Below, in pieces: positions 35,996 to 45,326 of a stretch of DNA of 64,000 bases. This DNA comes from Streptomyces sp. F001 (lineage in GTDB: Bacteria; Actinomycetota; Actinomycetes; Streptomycetales; Streptomycetaceae). The position numbers were made by a program, and so were the translations under genes. The DNA is taken from positions 434,001 to 498,000 of the forward strand of contig NZ_QZWF01000005.1 in NCBI RefSeq assembly GCF_004187715.1, in the 5' to 3' direction. Under the pieces are notes generated by a model. The model ran no database searches. It worked only from the letters and a program-made list of their open reading frames with translations, and was not told where the DNA came from. Within the stretch, counting starts at the first letter, position 1; each line of letters opens with the position of its first letter.

Positions 35996-36916
35996 GTGGA
36001 CAGGGACGGTCTCCGTGCCCGCCCGGACCATGACTGGCAGCAAGCCGTGGTCCACACGCTGTGCGACTCGCCGATCCTCTACGACCGCAACGCCAGGGCG
36101 ATGCTGGCCGAGCTGATCGGCGAGGAGCTGGGGCGGCCGGTGGTGGTGCGGGAGCAGGCCACCCTGCAGCTGCACATGCTCGAGCTGGTGCGGTTCTGCA
36201 TCCGCGCGGGGAACGACGGGCTGTCTGCGTTGTCCCACGCCGTGTCGCTGCTGGAAGGCCACAGCCGGACCGCCGAGACCGTCAGTCGTCTGGTGCGGGA
36301 GTTCGCCACCAGAACCACTCCCGCCCCGGCGGGTGCCCCGTTGCAGCAGGCAGTTCTTCCCGGGTGGTACCCCGACCCCGGGCGGACGAGTGACGGTCCC
36401 GCCACCGAGCGCTGGTGGGACGGCAGGGCATGGACGGACCAGATCCGCCCCGTGGGATCGGCCGCCGCCGGCGCACCGGTCCGCTTCCTCGTGTCCTGCG
36501 TCGTGGCCGACCGATCCTGGGCCGACTGGACCGCCTGGCAGCTGGAGAACGCGGGACTGCGCGTACTCGTCCTGGAGGGCAACGCGAGCATCGGCCCGCG
36601 GACCGAGCCGGAACAGGGCGAACGCGTGATCGCCTTGCTGTCCCCGGCCTACATCGAATCCGTACAGGTGCTCCGGCCCTGGTGGGTCGTGCACCAAGAG
36701 GATCCGGAAGGCCTCGCGGACACACTCGTGCCGGTCGTGGTGCAGCCCTGCCGACCCGAGTGGCCCCTGTCCCAGGTGCCGTACACCGACCTCACCGGGC
36801 TGGGCGAGGACGAGGCCCGGGCCCGGCTGCTCCACGCCGTCGGCGCCACCCCCACAGGCCGCGCCGGACCGGCCGCCTCCCCGCCTTCCTTCCCCGACCC
36901 GGCGGGGCGACGTTGA
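35996..36916 (+). CDS. EAD2-like / DUF2510 / TIR-like protein (FxsC-type effector candidate)
   Basis: A 306-residue three-part protein. Residues 15-100 form a helical domain (LYDRNARAMLAELIGEELGR ... LQLHMLELVRFC) related to the N-terminus of the next gene product and resembling effector-associated domain 2. Residues about 122-152 are a DUF2510 motif (GWYPDP, WWDGRAWTD). Residues about 162-285 are TIR-like (VRFLVSCVVADRSWADWTAWQLENAG, then RVIALLSPAYIES). The loop that normally carries the NADase Glu is short, so it may be degenerate. GTG 35996 follows GGGGGGT. First gene of an overlapping operon. Confidence 0.75.
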   Translation: MDRDGLRARPDHDWQQAVVHTLCDSPILYDRNARAMLAELIGEELGRPVVVREQATLQLHMLELVRFCIRAGNDGLSALSHAVSLLEGHSRTAETVSRLVREFATRTTPAPAGAPLQQAVLPGWYPDPGRTSDGPATERWWDGRAWTDQIRPVGSAAAGAPVRFLVSCVVADRSWADWTAWQLENAGLRVLVLEGNASIGPRTEPEQGERVIALLSPAYIESVQVLRPWWVVHQEDPEGLADTLVPVVVQPCRPEWPLSQVPYTDLTGLGEDEARARLLHAVGATPTGRAGPAASPPSFPDPAGRR

Positions 36917-38421
36917 CGGGACAAGGCGGCGCGGACCGCGGCAATCCGGTGATACGGATACGGGACCGGATCGGGGAGGAGACGCTGGCCGCGCTGCTCG
37001 AGGTCCCCTCCCTCCAGGACCGGCCGGCGCGAGCCCTGCTGATCGAGCTGGTCGGCGAGGCCGTGGGTCGCCGGGCCGACCTGCGGGAGCACACCACTGT
37101 GCCGCTGCAGTTGCTGGAGCTGTTCCGTTTCTGCACTCGGCATCAGGACGGGCTGCCGGCCCTGGCACGGAAGCTGTCGTTGCTGGAGCCGGGGTGCGCG
37201 CAGGCGCAGGTCGTGCAACGGCTCGCCGACGAGTGGACGGCCGTGGACGCGCTGCACGGCCTGCCCGACGTCACGGGTTCCTGGGATTTCCTCGGCGACG
37301 CCCTCGGGGCGCTGACGCTGTCGTACGGCATGCGGACCGCACTCGTCCGGGTGGCCACCGACACCAGGGTCTCCGCGCCACCGCCACAGGCCGAGACGTG
37401 CTGGCACGACTTCCTGCACATGGCAGGACAGGGCGCTCCGCGAGGTGGGTTGCCGCCGTGGATGGTCTATCTGGACCGCATCGCCGATGTGATGGACCGG
37501 CCGCTCGCGGGCGAGCTGCTCGCGCGCAACCGTCAGTGGGCCCTGAGCTGCGGCCTGGCCGAGCTGCTCGATCTCGACCGGGCCAGGTCTCCGGTCCCCC
37601 CGGCGGTCCGGCCGAACCAGGAGTACCTGGCGATCCACATCGCGCCCGACCCGCTGGAGAACGGGCACTACACCGTCTCGCACTCCCTCATGTCCGACGC
37701 CCACGGCCCGAGCTGGAAGCACGGCGAGCCGATCCCCCGGGTGCCCACCGACGGGCTCCAGCAGGCCGTGAGCCACGTCATCAAGACGGTCGAGGGAGTC
37801 GGCGGCGACCGGCTGGCCGACGTGTGGCTGGAGTTCGTCCTGCCCTTCGAACTGCTCAACCTGCCGGTGGACTGGTGGCCCCGGGACACCGCCGAAGTGC
37901 CGCATGTGCCGCTCGCGGTGGACTACCCGGTCGTCGTCCGCAGCCTGGACCGGCTGCAGAACCCCGACTGGTACCGGTTCTGGCGCACCCGCTGGCAGCA
38001 GCTGCAGCGGGACGAGGACACGTCGCAGTCGGTGTATGTCAACGTCGCACGCAGGAACGGCAACCATCTGCGCGGTCTGGAGGCCCGCCTCAGCGACAAC
38101 GAGAGCTGCGTCGCCCTGGTGCTGAGCGAGCCGCCGCTGCCCGGCCACGAACACGGGCGCCGCGAGTTGCAGGCGGCGCTGCGCAGCGGGCTGCCCGTGG
38201 TGATCTGGCACCGTGCGGGCCGCTCCACGAAGCAGTTCCGGGACGTTCTCGACGGGCTTCTCGCCGACGGTCTGCCGCGGTTCCCGGCCAGGATGGCCGC
38301 CTATCGCCGCCGGGCGGCCATCGACTCCGCCGACGACAAGAGCGCGGCACACATCGGCCGCCATCTCACGGTCCTGTGGGACGACCCCGACCGCAAACCC
38401 GTCTTTCCCGAGCCGCCGTGA
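36913..38421 (+). CDS. VMAP-type protein with N-terminal effector-associated domain
   Basis: A 502-residue protein. Residues about 20-105 (LQDRPARALLIELVGEAVGR ... LQLLELFRFC) repeat the domain seen in the preceding TIR-like protein. The remainder, with YLAIHIAPDP, WLEFVLPFELLNLPVDWW and the late VIWHRAGR, resembles the vWA-MoxR-associated protein (VMAP) C-terminal domain of actinobacterial ternary conflict systems. The TTG start at 36913 overlaps the upstream stop (TTGA). No signal peptide or membrane helix. It may couple an NTPase/vWA sensor to the effector (known for the class, inferred here). Confidence 0.75.
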   Translation: MTGQGGADRGNPVIRIRDRIGEETLAALLEVPSLQDRPARALLIELVGEAVGRRADLREHTTVPLQLLELFRFCTRHQDGLPALARKLSLLEPGCAQAQVVQRLADEWTAVDALHGLPDVTGSWDFLGDALGALTLSYGMRTALVRVATDTRVSAPPPQAETCWHDFLHMAGQGAPRGGLPPWMVYLDRIADVMDRPLAGELLARNRQWALSCGLAELLDLDRARSPVPPAVRPNQEYLAIHIAPDPLENGHYTVSHSLMSDAHGPSWKHGEPIPRVPTDGLQQAVSHVIKTVEGVGGDRLADVWLEFVLPFELLNLPVDWWPRDTAEVPHVPLAVDYPVVVRSLDRLQNPDWYRFWRTRWQQLQRDEDTSQSVYVNVARRNGNHLRGLEARLSDNESCVALVLSEPPLPGHEHGRRELQAALRSGLPVVIWHRAGRSTKQFRDVLDGLLADGLPRFPARMAAYRRRAAIDSADDKSAAHIGRHLTVLWDDPDRKPVFPEPP

Positions 38422-38494
38422 CCACCTGTCGGCGTGTCCGGCCGTGTCCGGTCCGCCCATCACACCCCAGCCGTCATCCGGAGGGACGCCGTAG

Positions 38495-39462
38495 ATGCCG
38501 TCGAACAGCGAGTCGTGGGGACCGTACCGAGGCACGGGGCTGCCCGGGGCAACCGAGAAGGAGTGGCCCGACGCACCGGCCTGGCGCAGCTTCGGAGGCG
38601 GCCCCGACCTTCCCCCGCCGCCCGTCGACGACCCGTATGCCCCCGTGGTGCTGGGCGCCGTACGACAGCCCCTGCCGTCCCCTCCGGACGAGGTGGCCCG
38701 CGTGAACGCGGCGCTGCACCTGCGTCGCCCGCTGCTCCTCACCGGCGAGCCCGGCACCGGCAAGTCGTCCCTCGCGTACCGCATCAGCCGGGAACTCGGC
38801 CTGGGCCGCGTCCTGCACTGGCGGATCACGTCCCTGAGCACACTTCGCGAGGGGTTGTACGGGGGCGGGCACGAGGGCGGGTACGGGGTGGGATCCGGCT
38901 CGGGCCGCTGGGGACCGCATTCCTGCCGTACCGCAGGCCGCGCGTGCTGCTGATCGACCGGCTGGACCGGGCCGAGATCGCGCTGCCCGAAGACCTGTGC
39001 ACGGTGCTGGGAGGCGGGGGGTTCGTCCTGCCCTGCTCCGTCCCCGCCGACCTGCGGGTGTCGACGGACGACGATCCGTCGGCGGCGGTGCAGCTGCCGG
39101 ACGGGTCCGTGCGCTGCCATGCCTTCCCCGTCGTCGTGATCACCACCACCGGCGAGCGGGACCTGCCGCTGGATCTCGTACGCCGCTGTGTGACCCTGCG
39201 GACGCACCGGCCCGGCCCGGAGCTGCTGCGTGCCCTCGCCGCAAACCGCTTCCCGCCGGGGCCGGGAGGTCCCCGCCCGGCCGAGGACGTGGTCGACGCC
39301 TTCGTCGAGCGGGCCTGCGCTGCCGACGGGCCTGTCGTGGAACGGTTCCTGGACGCCCTCCGGCTCGCCGCCGACGGCGTCCTGCAGGCCATGGCCGCGG
39401 ACGGCGACTGGCAGGAGGCCGTCGAGACCCTGTGGCGGTGGACCGCACCGGAGGAGCCGTGA
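38495..39462 (+). pseudogene. MoxR-type AAA ATPase with apparent frameshift and altered Walker B
   Basis: The first part (38495 to about 38860) encodes a MoxR-like N-terminus with an intact P-loop, LLLTGEPGTGKSSLAYRI. After STLREGLYG the frame is lost in a G-rich stretch (38860-38895) and resumes one base off with IRLGPLGTAFLPYRRPRVLL through 39462. The segment between is much shorter than in relatives. Walker B reads LLIDRLDRAE, where the family has LLIDELDK, so the catalytic Glu is replaced by Arg. The end overlaps the next gene (GTGA). Either a sequencing error plus a divergent ATPase, or a decaying gene. Confidence 0.75.
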
Positions 39463-42400
39463 ACCGACCCCGCCGACAGCCGCTCCCGGTCGAACCGGGC
39501 GCCCCTTGCGGACCACGGCCGCCCGGGCGGACCCCGGAATCCCAGCGGGCGCGGCTCTCTCCCCCTGGCCCGTTTCCCGCCGCCCTCCCACCAGGGCTTC
39601 CGACAGCACTGCGGCGCATCGGCACCGCGCTCGGACGGGGCCGTATCAGGGACGTGGCGCTGGTGGTCGACTCGGGTCCGACGATGGGCCTGTGGCAGCA
39701 GACGACGCACGACCTCGCCAGGGAACTGCACCGGGACGGTTCCTTCGGGCGGATCACCACACACCGGCTGCCGCTCGCCCACAGCACCGATCCGGCGACA
39801 CTGCCGCGTCATGGCGCCGGCACCCGGCTGACGCTGCTCCTCACCGACGGCGTGGGCCCGCGCTGGCGGACCCGTGAGGTGGAACCGCTACTGCGCCGCT
39901 GGGGACAGTCCGGACCGACCGCGCTCATCCACCTGCTGCCCCACTCGGTGTGGCACGCGACGGGGCTGCGCGGCTGGCAGGTGCTGCTGCGCTCCCCCGC
40001 CCCGGGCGCGGCCGGCCACCGGATGCGCTGGCGGCCCCGCGGACTGGGCCCCGACGTCCAGGACGGCACGCCGCCCGGCCACCGTCCTGACCTGGCGGTT
40101 CCGGTGCTCGAACTCACCCCCCGCTGGCTGGAAGCCTGGTCCAGGCTGCTGGGCGGGGCACCACCGGCATGGCTGCCGATGACGGTGATGTTCCCCCGCG
40201 CGCGCGTGCCTGCCGGCTCCGCAGAGGCCGAGGAGGAGCCCGTTCCCTCGCCGGCGGCCAGGGTCGCGCGTTTCCGCTCGTCCGTGCCCGGCGACGTGTT
40301 CACGCTCGCCACCATGCTCGCCGCCGTCCCCCTCACCGCCGAGCTGATCGACGAGGTGCAGCGCGCGCTGGTCCCGGGCAGCTCGGTCGCCGACTTCGCA
40401 CACCTGCTGGTGTACGGCCTGCTCGTTCCCACGGCCTGCGGGGGCACGGCATTCGCCTTCCTGCCCGGTGTCCGTGAGGAGTTGCTGGCCACCGGGCGGC
40501 GCGCCGACGTCGTGCGGGTCGTCGAGCTGATGGGGGATCGCCGGGGATCCAGCGGGGAACACTTGTGGCGACTGCCCCGGCTGCTGAGCGGTGCCGCCGT
40601 GCACCGGCTTCCGCCGGTCGACGAGGAGTCCGGGCCGTGGCTCGTGGCGGAGAGCGCGGTGCTCCACGCTTTGTCCGGACCGTTCCTGAAGCCGGCGAGG
40701 GAGGTCGATGAGGCCCTCGCAGCCGCCACGGCCGGTCGGCAAGGCCCGCAGCACGCACAGCAGAACGGCACCACCACACCCACAGCATTCAGCAATGCCG
40801 TCGCCCGGCAGCCGGGTGACGCCGACCGACCGACCGATCACGGGGAGAGGAGGCCGGTGATGCCGCAGCAGGCCCCGGCGAGCGCGGTGGGCAACGGACG
40901 CACCAGGAGCACCCCCACGGTATGGGGAAACATCCCGCCGAGAAATCCGAACTTCACCGGCCGCGAGGCACTCCTCGAGGAGCTGCACCAGCGGCTGCTG
41001 CGGGAGAAGGCGACCGCTGTGCTGCCCCACACGCTGCACGGAATGGGCGGCGTCGGCAAGAGCCTGCTGGCGGTCGAGTATCTCTACCGCCATATGACCG
41101 ACTACGACCTGGTCTGGTGGATCTCCGCCGAACGCACGGCGCAGATCTCCCTGTCCTTGGTGGAACTGGCCCCGCGGCTGGGCGTGCCGACCGGTTCCGA
41201 CGCTTCGTCGACCGTGGCCGCGGTGCTGGAGGCCCTGCGCGTCGGCGTGCCCTACGCCAACTGGATCCTTGTCTTCGACAACGCGGAAAGCCCGGAAGCC
41301 GTAGGGCAGTTCTTCCCGCCGGGCGGGCCCGGGAACATCCTCGTCACCTCACGCAATCCCCAATGGGCCTCCCTCGCCCGGCCGTTGGAGGTCGACGTCT
41401 TCATGCGGGAGGAGAGCAAGGAACTGCTGCGGGTACGTGGTCCCGAAATCAGTGACGAGGACGCCGACCGGCTCGCCCAGGCCCTTGGTGACCTGCCGCT
41501 GGCCATCGAGCAGGCCGCCGCCTGGCACGCCGAGACCGGCATGCCCGTGGACGAGTACCTGCGCCTGCTCGACGAGAAGCGCGTGGACCTGCTGCGGGGC
41601 ACGGCACCGCTCGACAACCAGCATCCCGTCATAGCCGCCTGGAACATCTCGCTGGACCAGCTGGAGGTCAAGAACCCGGCCGCGTACCAGCTGCTCCAGG
41701 TGTGCTCCTTCTTTGCTCCCGAGCCGATCGACCGGAGCATGTTCATGCGGATGCCGCTCAGCCCGCTCACCCCCGAGCTGGACGCCGCCCTGGAGGATCC
41801 GATCCGCCTCGGCCAGGCCATACGCGACATCGGCCGCTACTCGCTGGCCCGCTTCAACCACCGCACCAATTCCCTGCAGATGCACCGGCTGGTGCAGGCG
41901 GCCCTGCAGTTCCGGATGACCGAGGAGGACCGGGCCACCATGCGCCACGGCGCCCACATGCTGCTGGTGGCGAGCGATCCCAACGACCCCACCAACGCGC
42001 TGCGCTGGGACCGTTACGGCACCCTTTATCCCCACGTGGTCGTCTCCGAGGCGATGCGGTCCGACGAGACCTGGGTTCGCCGGCTGGTCGTGAACGAGGT
42101 CGGGTACCTGCTGCGCTGGGGCGACTACGAGTCCTGCCTGGAACTGGCCCGCTCCGCACACGGCGAATGGTCCGGCCGGCTGGGCGAAGAGCACCCGCAA
42201 ACGCTGGAGATCGCCCGACTGCTGGGATTCCTCCAGTTCAGCATGGGCCGCTACAAGGAGGCCGCCGAACTCAACGCGGCGACCCTGGAGGCGTATCTCA
42301 GGTCGATGGGCCCCCACCATCAGGACACGTTCGCCGCGATCCAGCACGTCGCCATAGACCGCCGGGTACGCGGCGCGTTCTCAGAGGCACTCGAACTCGC

Positions 42401-43397
42401 CGAATCCGTGCACCAGCAGTATGTGGAACTCATCGGTCCGGACGACCCGGAGACGCTCCGCGCCGCGCACAACCTCGGGGTGAGCCTACGTCTGGTGGGA
42501 AAGTTCGACCGTGCCCTGGAACTGGACGAGCAGACGTGGCGCAGCCGCACGGAGGTCTTCGGCCAGGACCACATCCACTCGCTGCGCACCTGGCTGAGCC
42601 TGATCGTCGATCTTCGTGAACTCGGCGACTACCACACGGCGTTGATGTACCACCACGAGATAACCGAGCAGGCCACCACGCTGCTCGGCAGCAGCAATCC
42701 GTTCACCCTGCACTGTGTCCGCCTTCTGGCCGTCGCCCTGCGCAAGGCCGGCGAGCACGAGGAGGCTGCGGCGACGGCCGAACAGATCCACGCCGAGCTC
42801 CTACGCCGGTACGGCGACCGCAATCCCGAGTCCATGGCCGCCACTCTGGAGCTGACCATCCACCTGCGGCACCGGGGAAACCTGGAGGAGGCGCTGCGGC
42901 TGGGTGCGGAAATCTGCCATCGGTACGAGGAGACGTACGGCAAGCACCACCCCCACGCCCTGTCGGCGGCCGTGAACCTGGCCATCACCTATCGTCTGCT
43001 GGGCAACGCGGCGGCCGCGCAGTACATCGACACCGTGGCCCTGGAACAGCTCACCGAGCAGCTGGGCCCGACGCACCCGTCCACGCTGGTGTGCCGCACG
43101 AATCTCGCCAGCGACCACTACGCCCTCGGTGACGCCGCCGGCGCGCTGGGCCTCGACACCGAGACGCTGCGTCGGTCCCGGGAGGTCTTCGACGACGACC
43201 ACCCCTCGACCCTGGCCTGTGCCGCGAACCTCGCGATGGACCTGCGTGCGGTGAACCGCGTCGAGGAGGCGGAGGTGATGCGCAACGACACCCGCGAGCG
43301 TCTGAGTCGCAAGCTGGGCGGCGATCACCCTGCGGTCGCCCAGGTCGCCGACTGGGGCCACCGCGCTGACTGCGACATCGACCCGATGCCCCTCTGA
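39459..43397 (+). CDS. fxsT: FxSxx-COOH system TPR protein (vWA-like / NB-ARC / TPR), FxsT type
   Basis: A 1312-residue STAND protein. Residues about 50-300 are vWA-like with a degenerate metal site (VALVVDSGPTM). Residues about 490-800 are NB-ARC: NFTGRE, P-loop GMGGVGKS near 528, Walker B WILVFDNAE near 603 and GDLPLAIEQ near 676. From about 870 to the end come repeated TPR/Kinesin-light-chain units (e.g. HPQTLEIARLLGFLQFSMGRY, HPHALSAAVNLAITYRLLGN). GTG 39459 overlaps the MoxR stop. This architecture is that of FxsT, named for its link to FxSxx-COOH peptides and HExxH proteins; both occur convergent to it here. Confidence 0.85.
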   Translation: MNRPRRQPLPVEPGAPCGPRPPGRTPESQRARLSPPGPFPAALPPGLPTALRRIGTALGRGRIRDVALVVDSGPTMGLWQQTTHDLARELHRDGSFGRITTHRLPLAHSTDPATLPRHGAGTRLTLLLTDGVGPRWRTREVEPLLRRWGQSGPTALIHLLPHSVWHATGLRGWQVLLRSPAPGAAGHRMRWRPRGLGPDVQDGTPPGHRPDLAVPVLELTPRWLEAWSRLLGGAPPAWLPMTVMFPRARVPAGSAEAEEEPVPSPAARVARFRSSVPGDVFTLATMLAAVPLTAELIDEVQRALVPGSSVADFAHLLVYGLLVPTACGGTAFAFLPGVREELLATGRRADVVRVVELMGDRRGSSGEHLWRLPRLLSGAAVHRLPPVDEESGPWLVAESAVLHALSGPFLKPAREVDEALAAATAGRQGPQHAQQNGTTTPTAFSNAVARQPGDADRPTDHGERRPVMPQQAPASAVGNGRTRSTPTVWGNIPPRNPNFTGREALLEELHQRLLREKATAVLPHTLHGMGGVGKSLLAVEYLYRHMTDYDLVWWISAERTAQISLSLVELAPRLGVPTGSDASSTVAAVLEALRVGVPYANWILVFDNAESPEAVGQFFPPGGPGNILVTSRNPQWASLARPLEVDVFMREESKELLRVRGPEISDEDADRLAQALGDLPLAIEQAAAWHAETGMPVDEYLRLLDEKRVDLLRGTAPLDNQHPVIAAWNISLDQLEVKNPAAYQLLQVCSFFAPEPIDRSMFMRMPLSPLTPELDAALEDPIRLGQAIRDIGRYSLARFNHRTNSLQMHRLVQAALQFRMTEEDRATMRHGAHMLLVASDPNDPTNALRWDRYGTLYPHVVVSEAMRSDETWVRRLVVNEVGYLLRWGDYESCLELARSAHGEWSGRLGEEHPQTLEIARLLGFLQFSMGRYKEAAELNAATLEAYLRSMGPHHQDTFAAIQHVAIDRRVRGAFSEALELAESVHQQYVELIGPDDPETLRAAHNLGVSLRLVGKFDRALELDEQTWRSRTEVFGQDHIHSLRTWLSLIVDLRELGDYHTALMYHHEITEQATTLLGSSNPFTLHCVRLLAVALRKAGEHEEAAATAEQIHAELLRRYGDRNPESMAATLELTIHLRHRGNLEEALRLGAEICHRYEETYGKHHPHALSAAVNLAITYRLLGNAAAAQYIDTVALEQLTEQLGPTHPSTLVCRTNLASDHYALGDAAGALGLDTETLRRSREVFDDDHPSTLACAANLAMDLRAVNRVEEAEVMRNDTRERLSRKLGGDHPAVAQVADWGHRADCDIDPMPL

Positions 43398-43463
43398 CAG
43401 CCCGGGGCGGGCCGGCACGGCGCCCGGTGCGCCGCCCGCGCCCCGGCGCAGCCGCGCATGCCG

Positions 43464-45254
43464 CTACCCCGCGAGCCAGTGGGCCAACGCCACCGGATCC
43501 GGCGGGAAGGGCAACGAGTGGCCAACGGCCAGGGCGAGTTCGGGACGCTCCGTGAGGGCGGTCCCGGCGCCCCGCTCTCCGCACTCGGTCAGGGCCAGGC
43601 CGAGCCCCGCCCAGGCTGCCGGTCTGGCGCCGGGTGAGGTGAGCTCGTCGGCGTACAGCTTGGCCGCGGTCGCGGCGTCGCCGTCCACCAGGGCCAGATC
43701 GGCCGGAACCACACCGGGAACCTCGCTCCCGGGGTCCGTCATCGCGTGCAGGGCGTCGAACTCGCCGGGCGCGACAAGTCTGAGCCGCGCCAGCAGCGCC
43801 AACGTGTCCAGCCGGCAGGCGTGCGGGTCGGCGTGCAGCGTGGGTTCGGGGCGGGATGCCGAGTCCGCGGGCCGCCCCGCGCGCCAGGCATCCGCCAACT
43901 CCCGGGCGTGCGCGGACGGTACCCGGAGATGGTGTGCGCGCCAGGTCGCACGGTGGTGTACGGCCGAGAGGTGCGCGAGGCGCTGTTCCCGCGCGCCCAC
44001 CGGCTCGGCGTACCACCCCGCGGTCTGCTCGTCCAGGCTGCCGATCAGCGCTTGTCCCAGCGGAGTGAGGGCGGAATGGTCGCGCAGGGTCTCGAACGCG
44101 GTACGTACGGCGTTGCGCCACAGCGCGAACTCGAAGCCCGCAAGCCCCTCCATACCGCGTGCGCGCCAGTAGTGCGCCACTCCCGAAAAGGCGTACGCCC
44201 CGTGAGCGAGCCCGCCGAGCGGGCGCGGATCATCCCGCCAGGGCGCGTAGAAGGCCTCGTCGCACTCCTCGAACAGCGGCGACAGAAAGAGGAGTCCGTT
44301 GAGCAGGGTGTGCCGGAACTCGTGCAGGACGGCCACCCCGAGCTGCACCGGGAGAACGCCGTCGTCGTCCGGCTCGGACAGCAGCAGGCACCCGAAGGCG
44401 TCGCTCGACGAGGCCGCCCGCGCGCGCAGCCGCTCCCCTCGGGGCAACGGTACGAGGGACAGCAGCCCCGTGGTCAGAGCCCGGGCGCTGTCGGTGTGGT
44501 CGTCCACCAGCACACGCCACATGCACTCGAACCAGTGCTGCCAGGAAGCGAACTGGGCTTCGGAGAGCCTCCTGGGCGCCCCCAGCTCCGGCACCGGCAC
44601 GTACGGCCCGAGGTCGTCGAGTGCGAGGGTCAGGTGTACTCCCGCATGCTCGGCACGCAGCCGCCGCTGTCCCTCCCAACCGGGTACGTCGCCCTCCGTC
44701 TCCTCCGGCAGGGTCACGGTCACGCCGCCCGCCGCGACCCGGACCACACCGTCGCGGCCCCACACCTCGGCGGTGCCCCAGGGATCGCCGCCGACGGTCG
44801 CCCGGCCCAGCCCTGGCAGGAACACCCGGCCGTCACGCAGCGGAACGCGGGTGCGGAAGTCGACGCCGGCGGCGGCGAACACGGCTGCCGCCCATTGCCT
44901 GAGGTACCCCAGCTCCACGCGCAGGGGTACCTCACCCGCGGTCGCCTCCGGGCTCTGTCGCGACAGTCTGCGCAGCAGGTTCGCCGCCCACACACCCGTC
45001 TGCGGATCGAGGAGCACCCTGCGGAAGGCTGCCGGAGCCGACCGCTCGGCGGATTCGAGCAGACGCCAGGCCTGGCGCACCTCGTCGGCGTCCCCCGGTC
45101 GCGCATCGGCTCCACTGACCTCGTCCAGAATCGCGCGGAGCAACAGCAGCCGTCGGCTCGACTCCGCGTCGAGCAGAAAGGCGACGGCTTCCTTCTCTTC
45201 GATGACGGAGGTCAGCGACTGCAGGACGACGTCGGTGAGGTGGTGAAGGCGCAT
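43464..45254 (-). CDS. HExxH motif-containing peptide modification protein (aKG-HExxH family)
   Basis: A 596-residue protein. Its hallmark is VAVLHEFRHTLLNGLL, an HExxH motif near residues 310-314, in a mixed helical domain with no membrane segment. This matches the family first named as HEXXH putative peptide modification proteins and recently described, as I recall, as alpha-ketoglutarate-dependent peptide beta-hydroxylases. Members are often fused to or beside a radical SAM FxsB. None is fused or nearby here. It lies 72 bp downstream of a small FxsA-like peptide gene on the same strand and converges on fxsT. ATG 45254 follows GAGGAAATG. Confidence 0.82.
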   Translation of the reverse strand: MRLHHLTDVVLQSLTSVIEEKEAVAFLLDAESSRRLLLLRAILDEVSGADARPGDADEVRQAWRLLESAERSAPAAFRRVLLDPQTGVWAANLLRRLSRQSPEATAGEVPLRVELGYLRQWAAAVFAAAGVDFRTRVPLRDGRVFLPGLGRATVGGDPWGTAEVWGRDGVVRVAAGGVTVTLPEETEGDVPGWEGQRRLRAEHAGVHLTLALDDLGPYVPVPELGAPRRLSEAQFASWQHWFECMWRVLVDDHTDSARALTTGLLSLVPLPRGERLRARAASSSDAFGCLLLSEPDDDGVLPVQLGVAVLHEFRHTLLNGLLFLSPLFEECDEAFYAPWRDDPRPLGGLAHGAYAFSGVAHYWRARGMEGLAGFEFALWRNAVRTAFETLRDHSALTPLGQALIGSLDEQTAGWYAEPVGAREQRLAHLSAVHHRATWRAHHLRVPSAHARELADAWRAGRPADSASRPEPTLHADPHACRLDTLALLARLRLVAPGEFDALHAMTDPGSEVPGVVPADLALVDGDAATAAKLYADELTSPGARPAAWAGLGLALTECGERGAGTALTERPELALAVGHSLPFPPDPVALAHWLAG

Positions 45255-45326
45255 CGGCGCGACATTTCCTCGTTCATCGAATCATGAGGTGGCCGGGGCA
45301 CGCTGCGGCAGTTCGCGACAGGGGCC

